Shown: piece by piece, positions 12,251 through 32,485 of the stretch
Layout: each line of letters starts with the position of its first letter
Numbering within the stretch: position 1 is the first letter of the stretch
NCBI RefSeq assembly: GCF_963662255.1
Contig: NC_085049.1
Span: 25,390,142 to 25,454,141, forward strand
Direction: 5' to 3'
Length of the DNA stretch: 64,000 nucleotides
DNA from: Cinclus cinclus
Lineage: Eukaryota; Chordata; Aves; Passeriformes; Cinclidae
Position numbers and translations under genes: made by a program
Notes under the pieces: generated by a model
What the model was told of the DNA's origin: nothing
Seen by the model: only the letters and a program-made list of their open reading frames with translations
The model's database searches: none

Positions 12251-14293
12251 GAGCAGGAAGAGGGAATAAGTTTCATTCTTCCACCCACTGTCTTGCTTCT
12301 GCCTTGTCTATTTAGATTGAAGGACTTCAGGGAGGGGATTAAATACCCTGTGCTTTTAGCACTGCATGCAAAATGATGCCTGATCTTAATGAGGGCCCAA
12401 AGAGCTGTTATAACCTGTGGTAAACATCCCAGTCTGCCTTTTAAAGCTTTAATAGGAATATGGCATTTCTCTCTCTAATTCCAAATGCTACCGTGATAAT
12501 TGATCGTTGAAAGTTCATAAGGAGAGAGAAGAATCCTGTCCAAAGAAGGCACAATGCAGTGGTGAACATTCCTCACAACAAGCACTGGCAGGACAAGGGC
12601 TTTTGGTTATGGTTCAGGAATTAAAAAACTTTCCTCTGGTGCTTCCCTAATCTCTTCAGAATCTTTTTATCTCCCTTCCTCCCTAGTTCCTTAAATTTCA
12701 GCTGGGCATGTTCTGTGGTGATTATAGAAGATAGATTTTCTCACCCTTACATTTCATTGTGTAATTATTATTTACCTCCAGCTCCCATTGCAGCGGTAGT
12801 TTCAAAGTCTTGAATTGATTTTCTTACAGCAAGCTGCTACCTGAAGTGTCATGTGGATGGCTTAACTCATTTCTTTCCCTGCAGGGGACCCTTTGCAACG
12901 TCAAACAATATGAAGAAGCCAAGTAGGCCACGGTTAGAGAGTGATTTAAAGCCAGCATGGGTCTGTACTGATCCGATGCCCAGAAAAGCAGATTTCATCC
13001 TTTGCTCACCATCATGCTCACCACCTCTCTCATGCTCACACCATCGTTTGTTTGGCTGCTTGGTGAGCCACAGGGAATTAATCCAGTTATTACTAAACCT
13101 GGCCAAAAAAAAAAAATCAATAAAACTTTAAACTAGCCACAACAACAGAATGAAAAAGAAAAAAATGGTAGCCATAGTCGTAGGCAGGCAGAGCTAGGCT
13201 CTCTGCCTAGTCCCATTTAACCTAGTGACTTATTTGGGAGGACTCTGGAATCTACTGTTCTGTTTTCCCTCTTGTGAGAGAGACTAAATCAAGTATGATG
13301 AGGAACCTAAAGCTTTATGGTTTCTTTCCCACTGGAACTAATTGCATACCATTCAGTGTTTCCTTCTACTTTCTTCCTTTACAGCTAGAAGGATGTAATA
13401 TTTCAGCACTCGATGAAAACACTGTTTGCTGTTATTTCATATTTTGCTTGCTTTGGTCCTGGAGGAATTCCAAGAAATCACTTCTTTCTATACTCAGCAG
13501 CACTGGTGATCGTACACCCAGATTTTCAGTTTGTGTGTTCCGTGGGTCTGAGGAAAAGGAAAATATCATCTGACTCTTATTGCTACTTACGCTGCCGGCT
13601 GTGTTTATTACTTTAACAAGGCGTTAAACTACATTCACGCTTATTACCATTTCTAAGGGATGCCCCACTGGGATATCGTGAAATAGAATGAGTGTGATGT
13701 GGGTCTCACCGAAGCCGAGGGAGGGAGCGCGGTGGCTGTGCTCAGGTTACACTCTTTGTTGGCCTGACTCAGGTTACATCCCTTATTCTTGCCAAGGCTT
13801 TGCTCTGGGCCTCCGGGAGGGATTCGTCCAACCACCACAAATCCAACCGGAGTCAGACTCAGGGCAGAAATCAGCGAGCGCAAAAATCAGATATTCCTGA
13901 CTGAGGAGATACCGCCAACTTGTGCAACTTCTCCCCGAAACAGCAGGTAAAATGCTTTATTTTTGCCGTATTTTAACCTCGCTTGTAGCGATTCTGGCCA
14001 AGCCTGTGGCTCTGTGACTCTCAGGGACCAACAGCCTCGTTGTCCCCTGTGAAAGTGAGCGAGCCGAGGACACCAGTGTCCAGTATCGCACGGCCGCTCC
14101 CGGCCGGGCAGCATCGCTGTTCCCGGCCGCGCACCCAGCGGGGCACACGGCTCCAGGGACGAGCCGGCATCTGCGCCGGCCCTGCGCCACTGCGGAGCCG
14201 GGGCGGAGCAGCGACATCCTTGAGGCTCCGTCCTTGGCGGGGATTGAGCGCGGCCGCCGCCTCCCCCCAGTCGCGCCGCCGGGCCCGCCCCTT

Positions 14294-14391
14294 CCGTTGC
14301 GGAGCGCTCATTGCCGGAGCCGCGAGTCCCCTTCTCCCCTCGCTCCGTGCTCCCCTCGCCGCTCCCGCGCCCCCTCCGTTGCGGAGCGCTC
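14294..14391. repeat. Promoter motif duplicated at 82-bp spacing
   Basis: CCGTTGCGGAGCGCTC is perfectly repeated at 14294-14309 and 14376-14391, and similarity continues for a few bases (CATTGCC versus CGTTGCC). The motif contains the palindrome GAGCGCTC. A second shared string, GCTCCCCTCGCCGCT, occurs at 14349 and 14415. The duplications lie just upstream of and within the likely LDHB exon 1. Confidence 0.9.
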
Positions 14392-14451
14392 GTTGCCTGA
14401 GCCCCGCACCCCGCGCTCCCCTCGCCGCTTCTGCGCTGTTCCCGCTGCCTG
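14320..14451 (+). other. LDHB: Probable LDHB non-coding exon 1 (5' UTR)
   Basis: The coding start sits only six bases inside an exon that has its own splice acceptor (AG at 15175-15176), so at least one upstream non-coding exon must exist. The best donor in the CpG island is CTG|GTGCGT, with the exon ending at 14451. The left edge is a guess because CpG-island starts are dispersed. GAG|GTGAAT near 14880 is an alternative donor. 5' RNA ends would settle this. Confidence 0.5.
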
Positions 14452-15176
14452 GTGCGTACACCCCGCTCCGGAACGGGAGATGCTGGATGACCGCGCAGCC
14501 GGCCCTTCACTTCTCCCCCGGGCTGCTTGATCCCACCGAGGTTCGGCCGTTGCCGCAGGCCGGACATCCCTGTGTGTCTATCGGGTGATGCCTGGGGTGG
14601 CCGGAGCCGGGCTGTGGCTGCCGAGGGTTCAGGTTGGGGTTCGGCGTGGCCGGAGCCGGGCTGTGGCTGCCGAGGGTTCAGGTTGGGGTTCGGCGTGGCC
14701 AGAGCCGGGCTGTGCTGAGGGTGCCCCGGTGCCGCCGCGGGCCCTGGCTGCCCTGTGGCTTGGCGCGGCCGTGGGTAGCCTCGGGGGCCCGTGGAAAGGA
14801 GCTGGGGGAATCCCAGCCCGCTCTCTGCGGCCCGGCTGGATTGTGGAGTCCCATCTCGGAGCCCCGGTGTGCCGAGAGGTGAATGCCCAGGGCTCGGCAG
14901 CGCTGATGGAATTTCCCCCTCCGGCGGGCGGCTCTGGGAGCGCCATTAGCGGGGTGTGCAGCCGAACGCTCCCCGTTCAGCCCCTGGCTGGGCACAGGGA
15001 GAAGGGACCTAGAGCCCCGTGGGTAGCGTGTGGTGGGAAGGAGCCCTGCGAGCAAGGGCAGCGTGCCCGGGGCTGCCTTAGGTAGACCTGGCTGTTGCAG
15101 GTGACTTCTCCATTCAGAACATGCCTTTCAGCTCTCTGGCCTGCTCTGATGCACATCTTTCCGTCTCTCCTCGCAG
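14452..15176 (+). other. LDHB: LDHB intron 1 (within 5' UTR)
   Basis: This runs from the inferred donor at 14452 to the acceptor CTCGCAG ending at 15176. It is GC-rich, is mostly the right half of the CpG island, and contains the 49-bp tandem repeat. Confidence 0.5.
14598..14720. repeat. GC-rich 49-bp tandem repeat, about 2.4 copies
   Basis: Units start at 14598, 14647 and 14696 with TGGCC(G/A)GAGCCGGGCTGTG and continue as GCTGCCGAGGGTTCAGG and TTGGGGTTCGGCG. The first two copies are nearly identical and the third is cut short. The near identity suggests a recent expansion or ongoing homogenisation. Confidence 0.95.
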
Positions 15177-15182
15177 AACACC

Positions 15183-24108
<8,926 letters not shown>

Positions 24109-24288
24109 CTCAGGAATGTTAGGTTCCAGCAATAGAAAAAGCATGTTTGCAGATGTGGGCTCTATTCACCATATATCTCAATGGTTAACATGAAATGTTC
24201 TTCCAGACTTTGGTCCATGGTAGCTAAACTTAAGCTTGCTGTAACGCACAAACCTTACAAACAAATAAAGCAATTTTCAGGCATCTTC
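24109..24288 (+). other. LDHB: LDHB 3' UTR
   Basis: The stop codon is followed by about 180 bases up to the poly(A) signal and probable cleavage site. The short length is typical for LDHB. The exact end is inferred from the signal. Confidence 0.75.
24264..24269 (+). terminator. LDHB: LDHB poly(A) signal AATAAA
   Basis: A canonical AATAAA lies 156 bases after the stop. A GT/T-rich stretch (CGGTTGTCC then ACTTTTTC) follows about 20-40 bases downstream, as expected for cleavage near 24,285. Confidence 0.85.
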
Positions 24289-27200
24289 GGTTGTCCTACT
24301 GACTTTTTCTCAGTATGTAAATGATGTTCATTCCCAGGCCTGCTTCTGATAGAGAACTTCATAATTTTACTGATAGGTAGAGGAAATGGAATGAGCATTT
24401 GTCTGTGTGGCACCAGCCAAAAATACTCCAACAATGAGGTTCTGCATGCCACTGGCATAGAAAGAGTTCCATAGTTCCTTCTCTCTTCTGGATTAAATTC
24501 TTTGCTTCTTAATGGTGTCTACTTCTTATAATTGAAAAACACTTTCTATTTGATTATTCAAAATTCAAGGTTTTTTCTGGACTTATACTGGAATGTTGTG
24601 CTATTGGTCTTGTTTATCTCTAAATTTCAGCATGATTGTTAAAGTCTTTATATGCTTGGAGGGGAAGCAGATTAAAAAATTCCTGAAGTTTATTTCTTAA
24701 TCACTAAACATTATGGAGTAAATATTAACCATAAAATAGAACTGCTCAACCTAAATGTCCAGGGGACAGACAGCATCAGATCAGTCTGTCTTGTTGGGCC
24801 TGTTAAGTTTAGTTTCATAACAAATGGTCTATGCTGGAGCAATTTAAAGCTCTTTTCTATCGGCATTAAAATGTTTTGGATATTGGACTAAAACACTTTC
24901 ATAAGTAGGTGGCTTAATTTTTGTAGTTCCTTTTAAAAGGGAAGATCATGCAAGTGTTGTTACATTGCAGGTTAAATTCTGTGATTCAATAAGGATCATG
25001 TAGTTACTGAAATATGCATGGGATGCTGCTCCAGCATTATTTACAAAGGGTATCCCAGGGAGACTTCGGGAGATGTTTTATTCTTAGTTACAGACTAAAT
25101 TCCAGACTTCTTTGCCAATAGGAAGGGAGAAAACTACATTCTCTGCTTTCCTAGCTTGGTGTGGAGATCTTACTGGAAGGCTTTCCACAACTGGATGGAT
25201 TGAAGTTCCTGCTAAGAACTGTTCATGATCAGCTGGATTTAGGAGGCAAATGGCACAAGGTGCTGCCCTTTTCAGGACACACCCATTAGGAAAATTCACC
25301 TGAGCACATTCACAGGAGCCTTGCACAGTTCCTTCTTGTTTTTGTTCTTACACTCTTCTCAGTCAATGAAGTAATTCAAAGTTCTGTTCTGTGACCTTGC
25401 AGGATTCTTGAGTGATGTGCATGAAGAGGCATCAGCTGTCTCAGGGAACAGGGAGTGGGCCCTTTCCCTTCCTGGTGGCGTTACATAATGATTTTTGAAA
25501 GTCACCTGGCTGCAGTAAACAGGATTTCTCACTGATTGCATCCTCACCTGTTAAAATGTAGGGTCAGACCTTGTTTTGTGGTTGGCACACCGAGACCCAA
25601 AGGTACAATTTGAACATACACGGCCCTGGTGCTTGAGCTGAGGGATTCTGTCACTTGCTGTCAGCTACTTTAATCCCCTCCAGGTCCACAGGGGAGGTTT
25701 TTGTTAGTGATCACAGACTTAACAAGATCTTTAGTGCCTAGACATTAGGCAAGCAGGGAGCTCATGACAAAATCTGTTCTGTTTAAAGACTAACTGTACT
25801 GCATACAAGTGAAAGAGAGAACTGAAGGAGTGAAGAAAAAATTGCCTTGCATAGTGAGAACTTTTCTTGCATATCAACAACCTCACTGTACTACCCTTTT
25901 TATATTTCTTTCCTTTTTTTCCAACTTCTGCTTTTGGGGATATGACATCATAAAGGAAAATTCTAAAAAAATTAGGCAGCACTGAGTCATGGAGGATTAG
26001 GTCAAAATTGTTAAACAGCAATGAGTACCCTAGGTTAGTGGATTTTAAGCTTTTATAAATAGGCTCTTTAGCTATTACTTGTATCCACTGATATTTGTAA
26101 GCCCTATGCAAGTACATCAATGATACTGTGATTATTTTCTCTTAGGAATCTTACACATGCAATCTTTTATCTTCATTGCAGCTGCATGGCTGTAGAATAG
26201 CTTCCCTGTGTGTTTATACAATACCAGCCTATCACCTCTTGTTACTTGGAGTCTCTCCACAATTTAATCTTATATCAACCATATGAATTCCTAAATAACA
26301 GTATTGCTATAGGACATCTGTGGGTTTTCATCCAAATATAATAAGCTTATCTTCTGTATGCTTTGTCCAAGTCATTGATACACAAACTTTATCCCAAGAA
26401 AGGCAGTACAGGTTTTTAGCCACATTCCTATGGGCTGTGACCAGAGGTTCCTTGGTCCAACAGAGAGCACTTGTGGTGTTTTTGGACAGACTAGAGCAGC
26501 CTGCAAGAAGAAACACTTCAAAACTCTTCAGAAAACTGAGGACAACCTCCTCTGCTTACACAGGGTAAGATCAGTAATGTTATTTCAATTGCTATAAGGC
26601 TCTGGACCCCCTTGCATTTGCAGGTGCACTGATACTGGCTGCAGAACAGAAAGTCTGATTACCCTGCAAATGTATGTGTTGACAGACAACAGAAAGGATT
26701 TTACTGCTTTTTAGCATTAAATCATGTATTTTTTTATTAGTCAAAGGATGAAATTGGGGCAGGGAATTGCATGCACGTTTAAACAGTGAGACAGTGTTAA
26801 AAAAGAACACATAGCTGCAGAGGGATGAAAATGTTTTATAAATGTATTTTGGAGACTTGTGGTGCTTATGTGACTTTCATACCAGCTAAATTAGAACTGT
26901 GGTTTGTGGTAAGTAGGTGACTTCACTTGCTCACCGAGTTCCTGTTATCTTACATTTACACACTTCATGTTAGCCTTGTGGTGCAAAGAAATGCTATTTC
27001 CCCTGATTTACAGATATAAGTCAGAAAAATTAAGCCACAAACTCTCAGTGGAATGTGTATGCTGAGCTCCTTGATGTCAGTGAGTTGAGTAGCCCAGAAA
27101 CATTTAGGAGTCAGATCCTTACATTGTGCTCCTGTGGCCTCCCAGGGCAATGTCTTGTTTTGAGCATTTCTTTCTTCTATAAACAATTCTCCCCTAATGC

Positions 27201-28545
27201 ATGTGTGTGGATCCAGCCACATGCAAAATTTCCAAAGCCTTCCAGACTACAGTAGCCAGGGCCTTCCTAAAATCCACACCAATGCCTGTGGTGTACTACA
27301 TTTTTATAAACTGCTCCTGAGAGACCATTGCTGTGTCAGTTATTATTCTGTGCCAGCAAGGGAGTTATGCAAATCATTAACTTAAAATGGCCTTTTGAAG
27401 AGGTCAGGCTCAGGGTCTGAAATGAATAATTTAACTGCAAACGTAAGTAACAAGGACTAGGCAGTGGCTACACAAAGTAAAATTTCTCAGTAAATACCTT
27501 CTTCTATATGGTCTTCTCTTTAATAGCTCTTTAACACTGTTTAGGTGTGTTTACATATTCAATACCTGAGGTAAAAAAAATCCAGAAAATCTATCAGAAT
27601 GAAGGTAGTTTCTGGAAGGGAATATTGATAATTCTTGCTCTGTGAGATATGCTGAATGAATATACAAAGGGAAGCAAAAAAACCACATTTTGCTTGAGTT
27701 ATGGCCTTCTCTGTGATGCTGATTCTGTATTTTGGGCAATAAGACAGAAATGTAATGATTTCCAAAGTCTCTGTTCTCTCAGCAGTCTCCACCAATAGTA
27801 GATTCTGAAATACTCTCCCAGTACCACTGGGAATCAGTTTAAGAACCACATCAAACTTGATTTTCCTAGCCACAGTAGTGGAGTCCCTGATACTCTGACT
27901 GAAGATGAGTCTAGAAGAGTCTTTGTTGAACTTCTGTTCATTTTTGTGAGTTTGTTTTTCCCATAGCACGTCGATGTGCAGAAGGAAGTAATTATAACAT
28001 TACTTCTGTATTGCTTTGATTCTGTGAGGTGCAGGGTTTTGTTTGGTTGGTTGGGTTTTTTAAAGATAAAAGACAGAAGAATAAGCAGAAATATCTTATT
28101 TTGATATACTTCAAGGGCATTCAAGTCAGTAGAGTGGCTCTCAAGGAGGCAGAAAAGAAGTTAAGACCACACTGACCTTAGCTCAAATGCTTCTCTTGCA
28201 CAGAGCAGGATTTATGCCTAAGTGGTTTGTTGAATGGGGTTAAATTTTGGTATGTTAAATTTTAATTTGAAGGGTTATCATGGCATAACCTGTTTTTTGT
28301 AAAGTCCTCACTATACTTCCACAGCTGAATGAATGGAAATGCCTCTTTCAGCACTGCACCTCTGTTTGCAGCATAGTTTTTTCAAAGCATAGAAACCTTG
28401 GTTTGCAGCCAGAGGTACAATGATGCAGTGGCCACTTGCTGCAAGCTCTGACAACAATTCCTCTAAGGTCACTCAAGATAATAAGTTTAATAAGAATTCA
28501 TACCTAGTCTGAGTCTTTTTTTTTTCCTGAATAGGAAAAAAATGC

Positions 28546-28632
28546 CAACCCAACAAAACAAACAAACATACAAACAAAAAACCAAAACCAACAAAAACCC
28601 AACAAAAGCAACAAAAAATTACAACAAAAATC
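28546..28632. repeat. A/C-rich low-complexity tract
   Basis: Repeated ACAAA, AACAAA and CCAAAA words run with almost no G or T. It lies about 100 bp to the left of a CR1 3' end. Confidence 0.85.
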
Positions 28633-28734
28633 TGGAAAGAGTTCACTTTTATGTAACAGAAAGAAAAGAGACCTATTTTAAGCAAAGGAGTCAGGACAAA
28701 ATGATAAACTTCCAGAGCATATATTTACAAGAGC

Positions 28735-29010
28735 AAATAGTGACAGGACAAGGGACAGTGGCTTCACACTGACAGAGGGTAGGTTTAGATTGGCTATTGG
28801 GAAGAAATTGTTCCCTGTGAGGGTGGTGAGGCCCTGGCACAGGTTGCCCAGAGAAGCTGTGGCTGCTCCATCCCTGGAAGAGTCCAAGGCCAGGCTGGAT
28901 GGGGCTCTGAGCAGCCTGGGATAGTGGAAAGTGTCCCTGTCCATGGAAGTGGGATTGGGATTGGGTAATTAAGGTCCCTTCCAACCCAAACCATTCAATG
29001 ATTTTATGAT
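28735..29010 (+). mobile_element. CR1 LINE 3' end, sense
   Basis: The order GACAGGACAAGGGACAGTGG, GGTGGTGAGGCCCTGGCAC, GGTTGCCCAGAGAAGCTGTG, CCATCCCTGGAAG, GGGGCTCTGAGCAGCCTGGG, then GGTCCCTTCCAACCCAAACC and ATGATTTTATGATAT is the standard avian CR1 3' terminus with its ATTCTATGAT-type tail. It is 5'-truncated, as is normal for CR1. Confidence 0.95.
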
Positions 29011-32000
29011 ATTAAGAATGTGAGGCTTCCCTGTCTCCGTGATTATAACTTTTATTTAAGGAGAAAATACTACAAGTCACACCAGCATACTGACAAATTA
29101 CCATGCTAAATATGATACAAACTCTGTGCTGACCTCAGGAAACGAATTATTATCAAAGCAAATATGTGTGTGTATATCTATGAAAGTTTGTGCCTTTGTA
29201 CATGAGTCTGAATTATAGGTGGGGGCATGGCACCGAACAGTAGAAAAGAGGCAAAACAGTGTATTAGTCTTACATTTTATTTTTCAAGTTACAGCCATAT
29301 CAGACATCACACAGAAAATCTTGGTGTCTCTCAGAAATTGTTTGCATGTGCCTGTGCATTTATTTCCCAGTAGAATTAGTGGGATTTTTCTAGTCTTTAA
29401 TGCCTAGTGCCTGTCTGGAGATACAGAGAAGGACACTGCTCCTTCTCCAAGAATGTGAGCTGTATGTCCTTCCTTTGTCAGGAGATCACTTCAGGTGCCT
29501 GGGGCGAGGTGACTTTGAAAGGGAACATTCCCAAATCTCTGCTCACATGGGAAAATGGCATACATGAATTGTAGCATAGATTATGCATTGAGCAGTCCTG
29601 TCCCTCAGAGGGATAGCTGCCCATCACAGCATTTATTTCAAACTTTAAATAGGATGGTGGCATTCTGATACTTATCCCAGTTGCAGGATCCAACTTAGTG
29701 GCCAAGCTACTCTGGCATAATTTTCCAAAGCCAAGTCCAAAAATATTAACCTTAAACTTGCCCATGGCAAGCTGGTATTTACAACATAGCTCTCATTGTC
29801 ACTCCTGGATGAAACAGCAGAGGCGAAAATATTCTGCAGAGCTGGGAATGTCAGTCTCTCAGACTAGCTGATAGGAATGTCTTTGGTTCAGTGTGTCCTG
29901 GAGTCCATGCAGTCCCAAATTCCCAATTTGGGACAAAAGATAACAGATGTCACTAAGAAAAATCCATAGTGACCCATCAAGTGTTTTGTAGCCCTCTCTG
30001 CCTTCTGGCCATTCCACAGGATTACTGTACATGCCTGTCCTATAACTGGAAGGAAAATTCTCCACTTGTGGGAGATTTGGAGCATTTTTTGGCCTTGCAC
30101 AGACAGGGCAGGAGTGAAGGCCATCACTTCTCAGCTGGAATGAGGTGAACTTGCTGCCAGGCAGGCAATGAGGGCTGTCCCCAGAGCATTTCTTGGCCCC
30201 TCCCTGATCTTCCCTGAGCTCTGCAATGACAAAACGACAGGGATACTGGAGAACTCACCTGAATACCGTCAGTGCCACCTACTGCTCTGTACCACAAGTA
30301 CAGTGTGTGTGCATCAGTTACTGCTACAAACCCCTGTCCTTTCCTCCTCTCAAATTTGACTCAATGTCTACAAGCATTTTAAACATCCATTTTAACATTT
30401 AAAATCATGTGTGATTTTTTTCCCCCACGGTTAATTTAGGCAAACCTGGAAACCACAGTTCTGCTCAGAGCAAGCCAGTCCTAGACAATTTTCTCCTCTT
30501 CAACTTCCACTCATGGAGAGTGTTTCTTCCCCTACAGGCACCTTCTCACTTGCAGCCAGGGAGACTGAGGGTGATATTCCAAGAAGAAAAGGTTGTCCAG
30601 AGTGGGTCTGGTGGAAGGACTGTGGTAAGAAGACAACATCCACAACTCACTTCCTGGGGTAATATATTGAGTTAGTTTTTACAGAAAACTTTGCTCTACC
30701 CGAATAGGAGTTGGATCAAAGTGTGCAGACAATGTAACATTCTAGATGTAACAGTTTCAAAATGAGATCTGGGCAGGGCAGAATGCACAGCATTGTCTCT
30801 GCATTGCTCTCTCCAGAGAGCTCTAGGAAATCTGGGAAAAACAGATGTTATGTATTTATCTTCAAAGACCTTGAAAGCTCTGCCTTCTTATTGTCTAGTA
30901 TTCTTGCAAATAAAATTATTTCACTTCTGTGGGCTGAAAAAGAGTTTGATGGGGTAACAATGGGTATCTGGCAGAACTGCAACACAATGAATAAAGTATT
31001 ACCAAGGGCATGTGTATAGTTTGTGATAAGAACAATATAAGAAGCTAGGCTGGACTCAAAACCAGTCTCACTGGTTTCCAGATTTCTGGGAAATATTTTA
31101 ATCAATGTCATAATTTAAAAACTAGTCTTTCTGGTATGTTTCCATCTCCCCACTTCAGCAACTGGCTTCTGTTTGGTGAAAAAGGAGCAAACGGCATGAT
31201 CATAGTCACAACCTTTCCTTGCCTCTGTGACAAAAATGACACATTGTTCTAGTGGCAGCAGTGTCCCTTTCAGCACTTGCACCTCACTGCACCACGCATG
31301 GAGGAGAGCAAAAGGTTGCCTTTCTTAATGTCAGAACACAGATTTTCTTCTGAAGGGCTTTTATTTTGTCTTATTATATGTGCACAGCAACACACAACCT
31401 CCTTTATGGCCCTAAACCCAGATAACTCCAGCTGCACCCCAAATATTCCACAGTTAATCCTTGCAGGCCATAAATTTAATGAATAGGGCCCTTTGCCCTC
31501 TAGCAATTAAGAGCATTTGGAGGGATGAAAGTTTCTGGATTATTGGTTGGAGCTCGCCTTTTCTCGGAACTTCAAATACTTTTCACTCACTAATAACAGA
31601 AAAGCAGGAATTTTGGATGGCATTGTGGGGGGAAAAAAAAAAATCCTCCTTCTTTAAGATATGCAGCTTTGATAAAATAAAATTTACCCAAATAGGAAGG
31701 AGTGCTGATGCTCACTGTGCTACTTAGCACTTTTTTATCAGTTAAAAACTTCATTATCTCCAGACTGCTAAAGGTGAATTACTCCCAGGTTTACTCAAGA
31801 TTGGCATTGCCAGTGCCATTGTGGAATTATCTCATTGTATCTGACCATTCTTTCTAACTCATTTGCCAAAGTTTAAGGAATTATATAATCTTCTGTCAAA
31901 TTCAAAGAGTAAAAGAATTATCATCTTATTACAAACAGAAGCTGGAAAAACGTGACACTCAAGAATCTGAAAACCACAGACTATGTGAAGAGCTTGAAAT

Positions 32001-32129
32001 ATTTGCTGCTACAGCTTTAGTTCATTGTTGTAAAATTATTTGCATGTTTTTCAGGCTTTTGAATGCTCAGGGATGATAGTATGTCAGTGACCCAGTGCCA
32101 CTGGTTATCTGGCATCACCTAGAGGTTTT

Positions 32130-32485
32130 CTTTAGAGGGATGGAACACCTCTCCTATGAGGAAAGGCTGAGAGAACCAGGAATGTTCAGCCTGGAGGAGG
32201 CTCTGGGTGACTTTATTATGGACTAAAGGGATGCTACAAGCGAGCTGAAAAGGGACTTTTTACTATGGCCTGGAGTGACAGGACAAGAGGGTGATGGCTT
32301 TAGGCTGAATGGCCCTGGTGCAGGTTGCCCAGAGAAGTTGTGGCTGCCCCATCCCTGGAAGTGTCCAAGGCTGGATAGGGCTCTGAAGAATCTGGAACAG
32401 TGGAAGGTGTCCCTGGCCATGGCAGGGGGTAGAACAAGATCTTTAAGGTCTCTTCCAGTCCAGACTATTCTGTGATTTTTGTGGT
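32130..32485 (+). mobile_element. CR1 LINE 3' end, sense, more diverged
   Basis: It starts with GGAACACCTCTCCTATGAGG and AAGGCTGAGAGAACCAGG, continues with GGTTGCCCAGAGAAGTTGTG and CCATCCCTGGAAGTGTCCAA, and ends with GGTCTCTTCCAGTCCAGAC and TATTCTGTGATTTTTG. It keeps more of the 5' side than the 28.7-kb copy but has an internal gap and more substitutions, so it is older. Confidence 0.93.

Larger units (their letters stand above)
1..13990. other. Intergenic region upstream of LDHB
   Basis: I find no coding exon with a recognisable protein match on either strand. Open frames here are short, lack family motifs, and many overlap on opposite strands. By vertebrate synteny the next gene to the left should be KCNJ8; no inward-rectifier channel sequence (GFG selectivity filter, paired membrane helices) is visible, so KCNJ8 must lie further left. 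The region holds simple repeats, a 110-bp tandem duplication near 9.8-10.0 kb, a MIR-like SINE near 12.1 kb and an AT-rich stretch near 11 kb that could be conserved non-coding DNA. Confidence 0.75.
13990..15080 (+). promoter_or_regulatory. LDHB: LDHB promoter CpG island
   Basis: CpG dinucleotides, rare elsewhere in the window, become dense here, and G+C rises sharply. An Sp1-type box (GGGCGG at 14201-14206) and an inverted one (CCCGCCCC at 14284-14291) are present. No TATA box lies at a suitable distance, which fits a housekeeping promoter with dispersed starts. A 16-bp motif, CCGTTGCGGAGCGCTC, occurs at 14294 and again at 14376. The island ends just before the exon that carries the LDHB start codon. 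Confidence 0.85.

Noticed and set aside
1..14000. Possible KCNJ8 exons upstream of LDHB, expected from synteny
   Set aside because: No inward-rectifier channel motif is visible on either strand, so the gene must lie outside the window.
13887..14567. 226-codon open frame on the minus strand across the LDHB CpG island
   Set aside because: GC-rich DNA has few stop codons, so long chance frames occur on both strands here. The translation is low-complexity Arg/Gly/Ala with no domain, and frames on the opposite strand are as long.
28546..28632. CRISPR-like or other regularly spaced repeat array
   Set aside because: The repeats are irregular A/C-rich low-complexity words without distinct spacers, in a vertebrate nuclear context.
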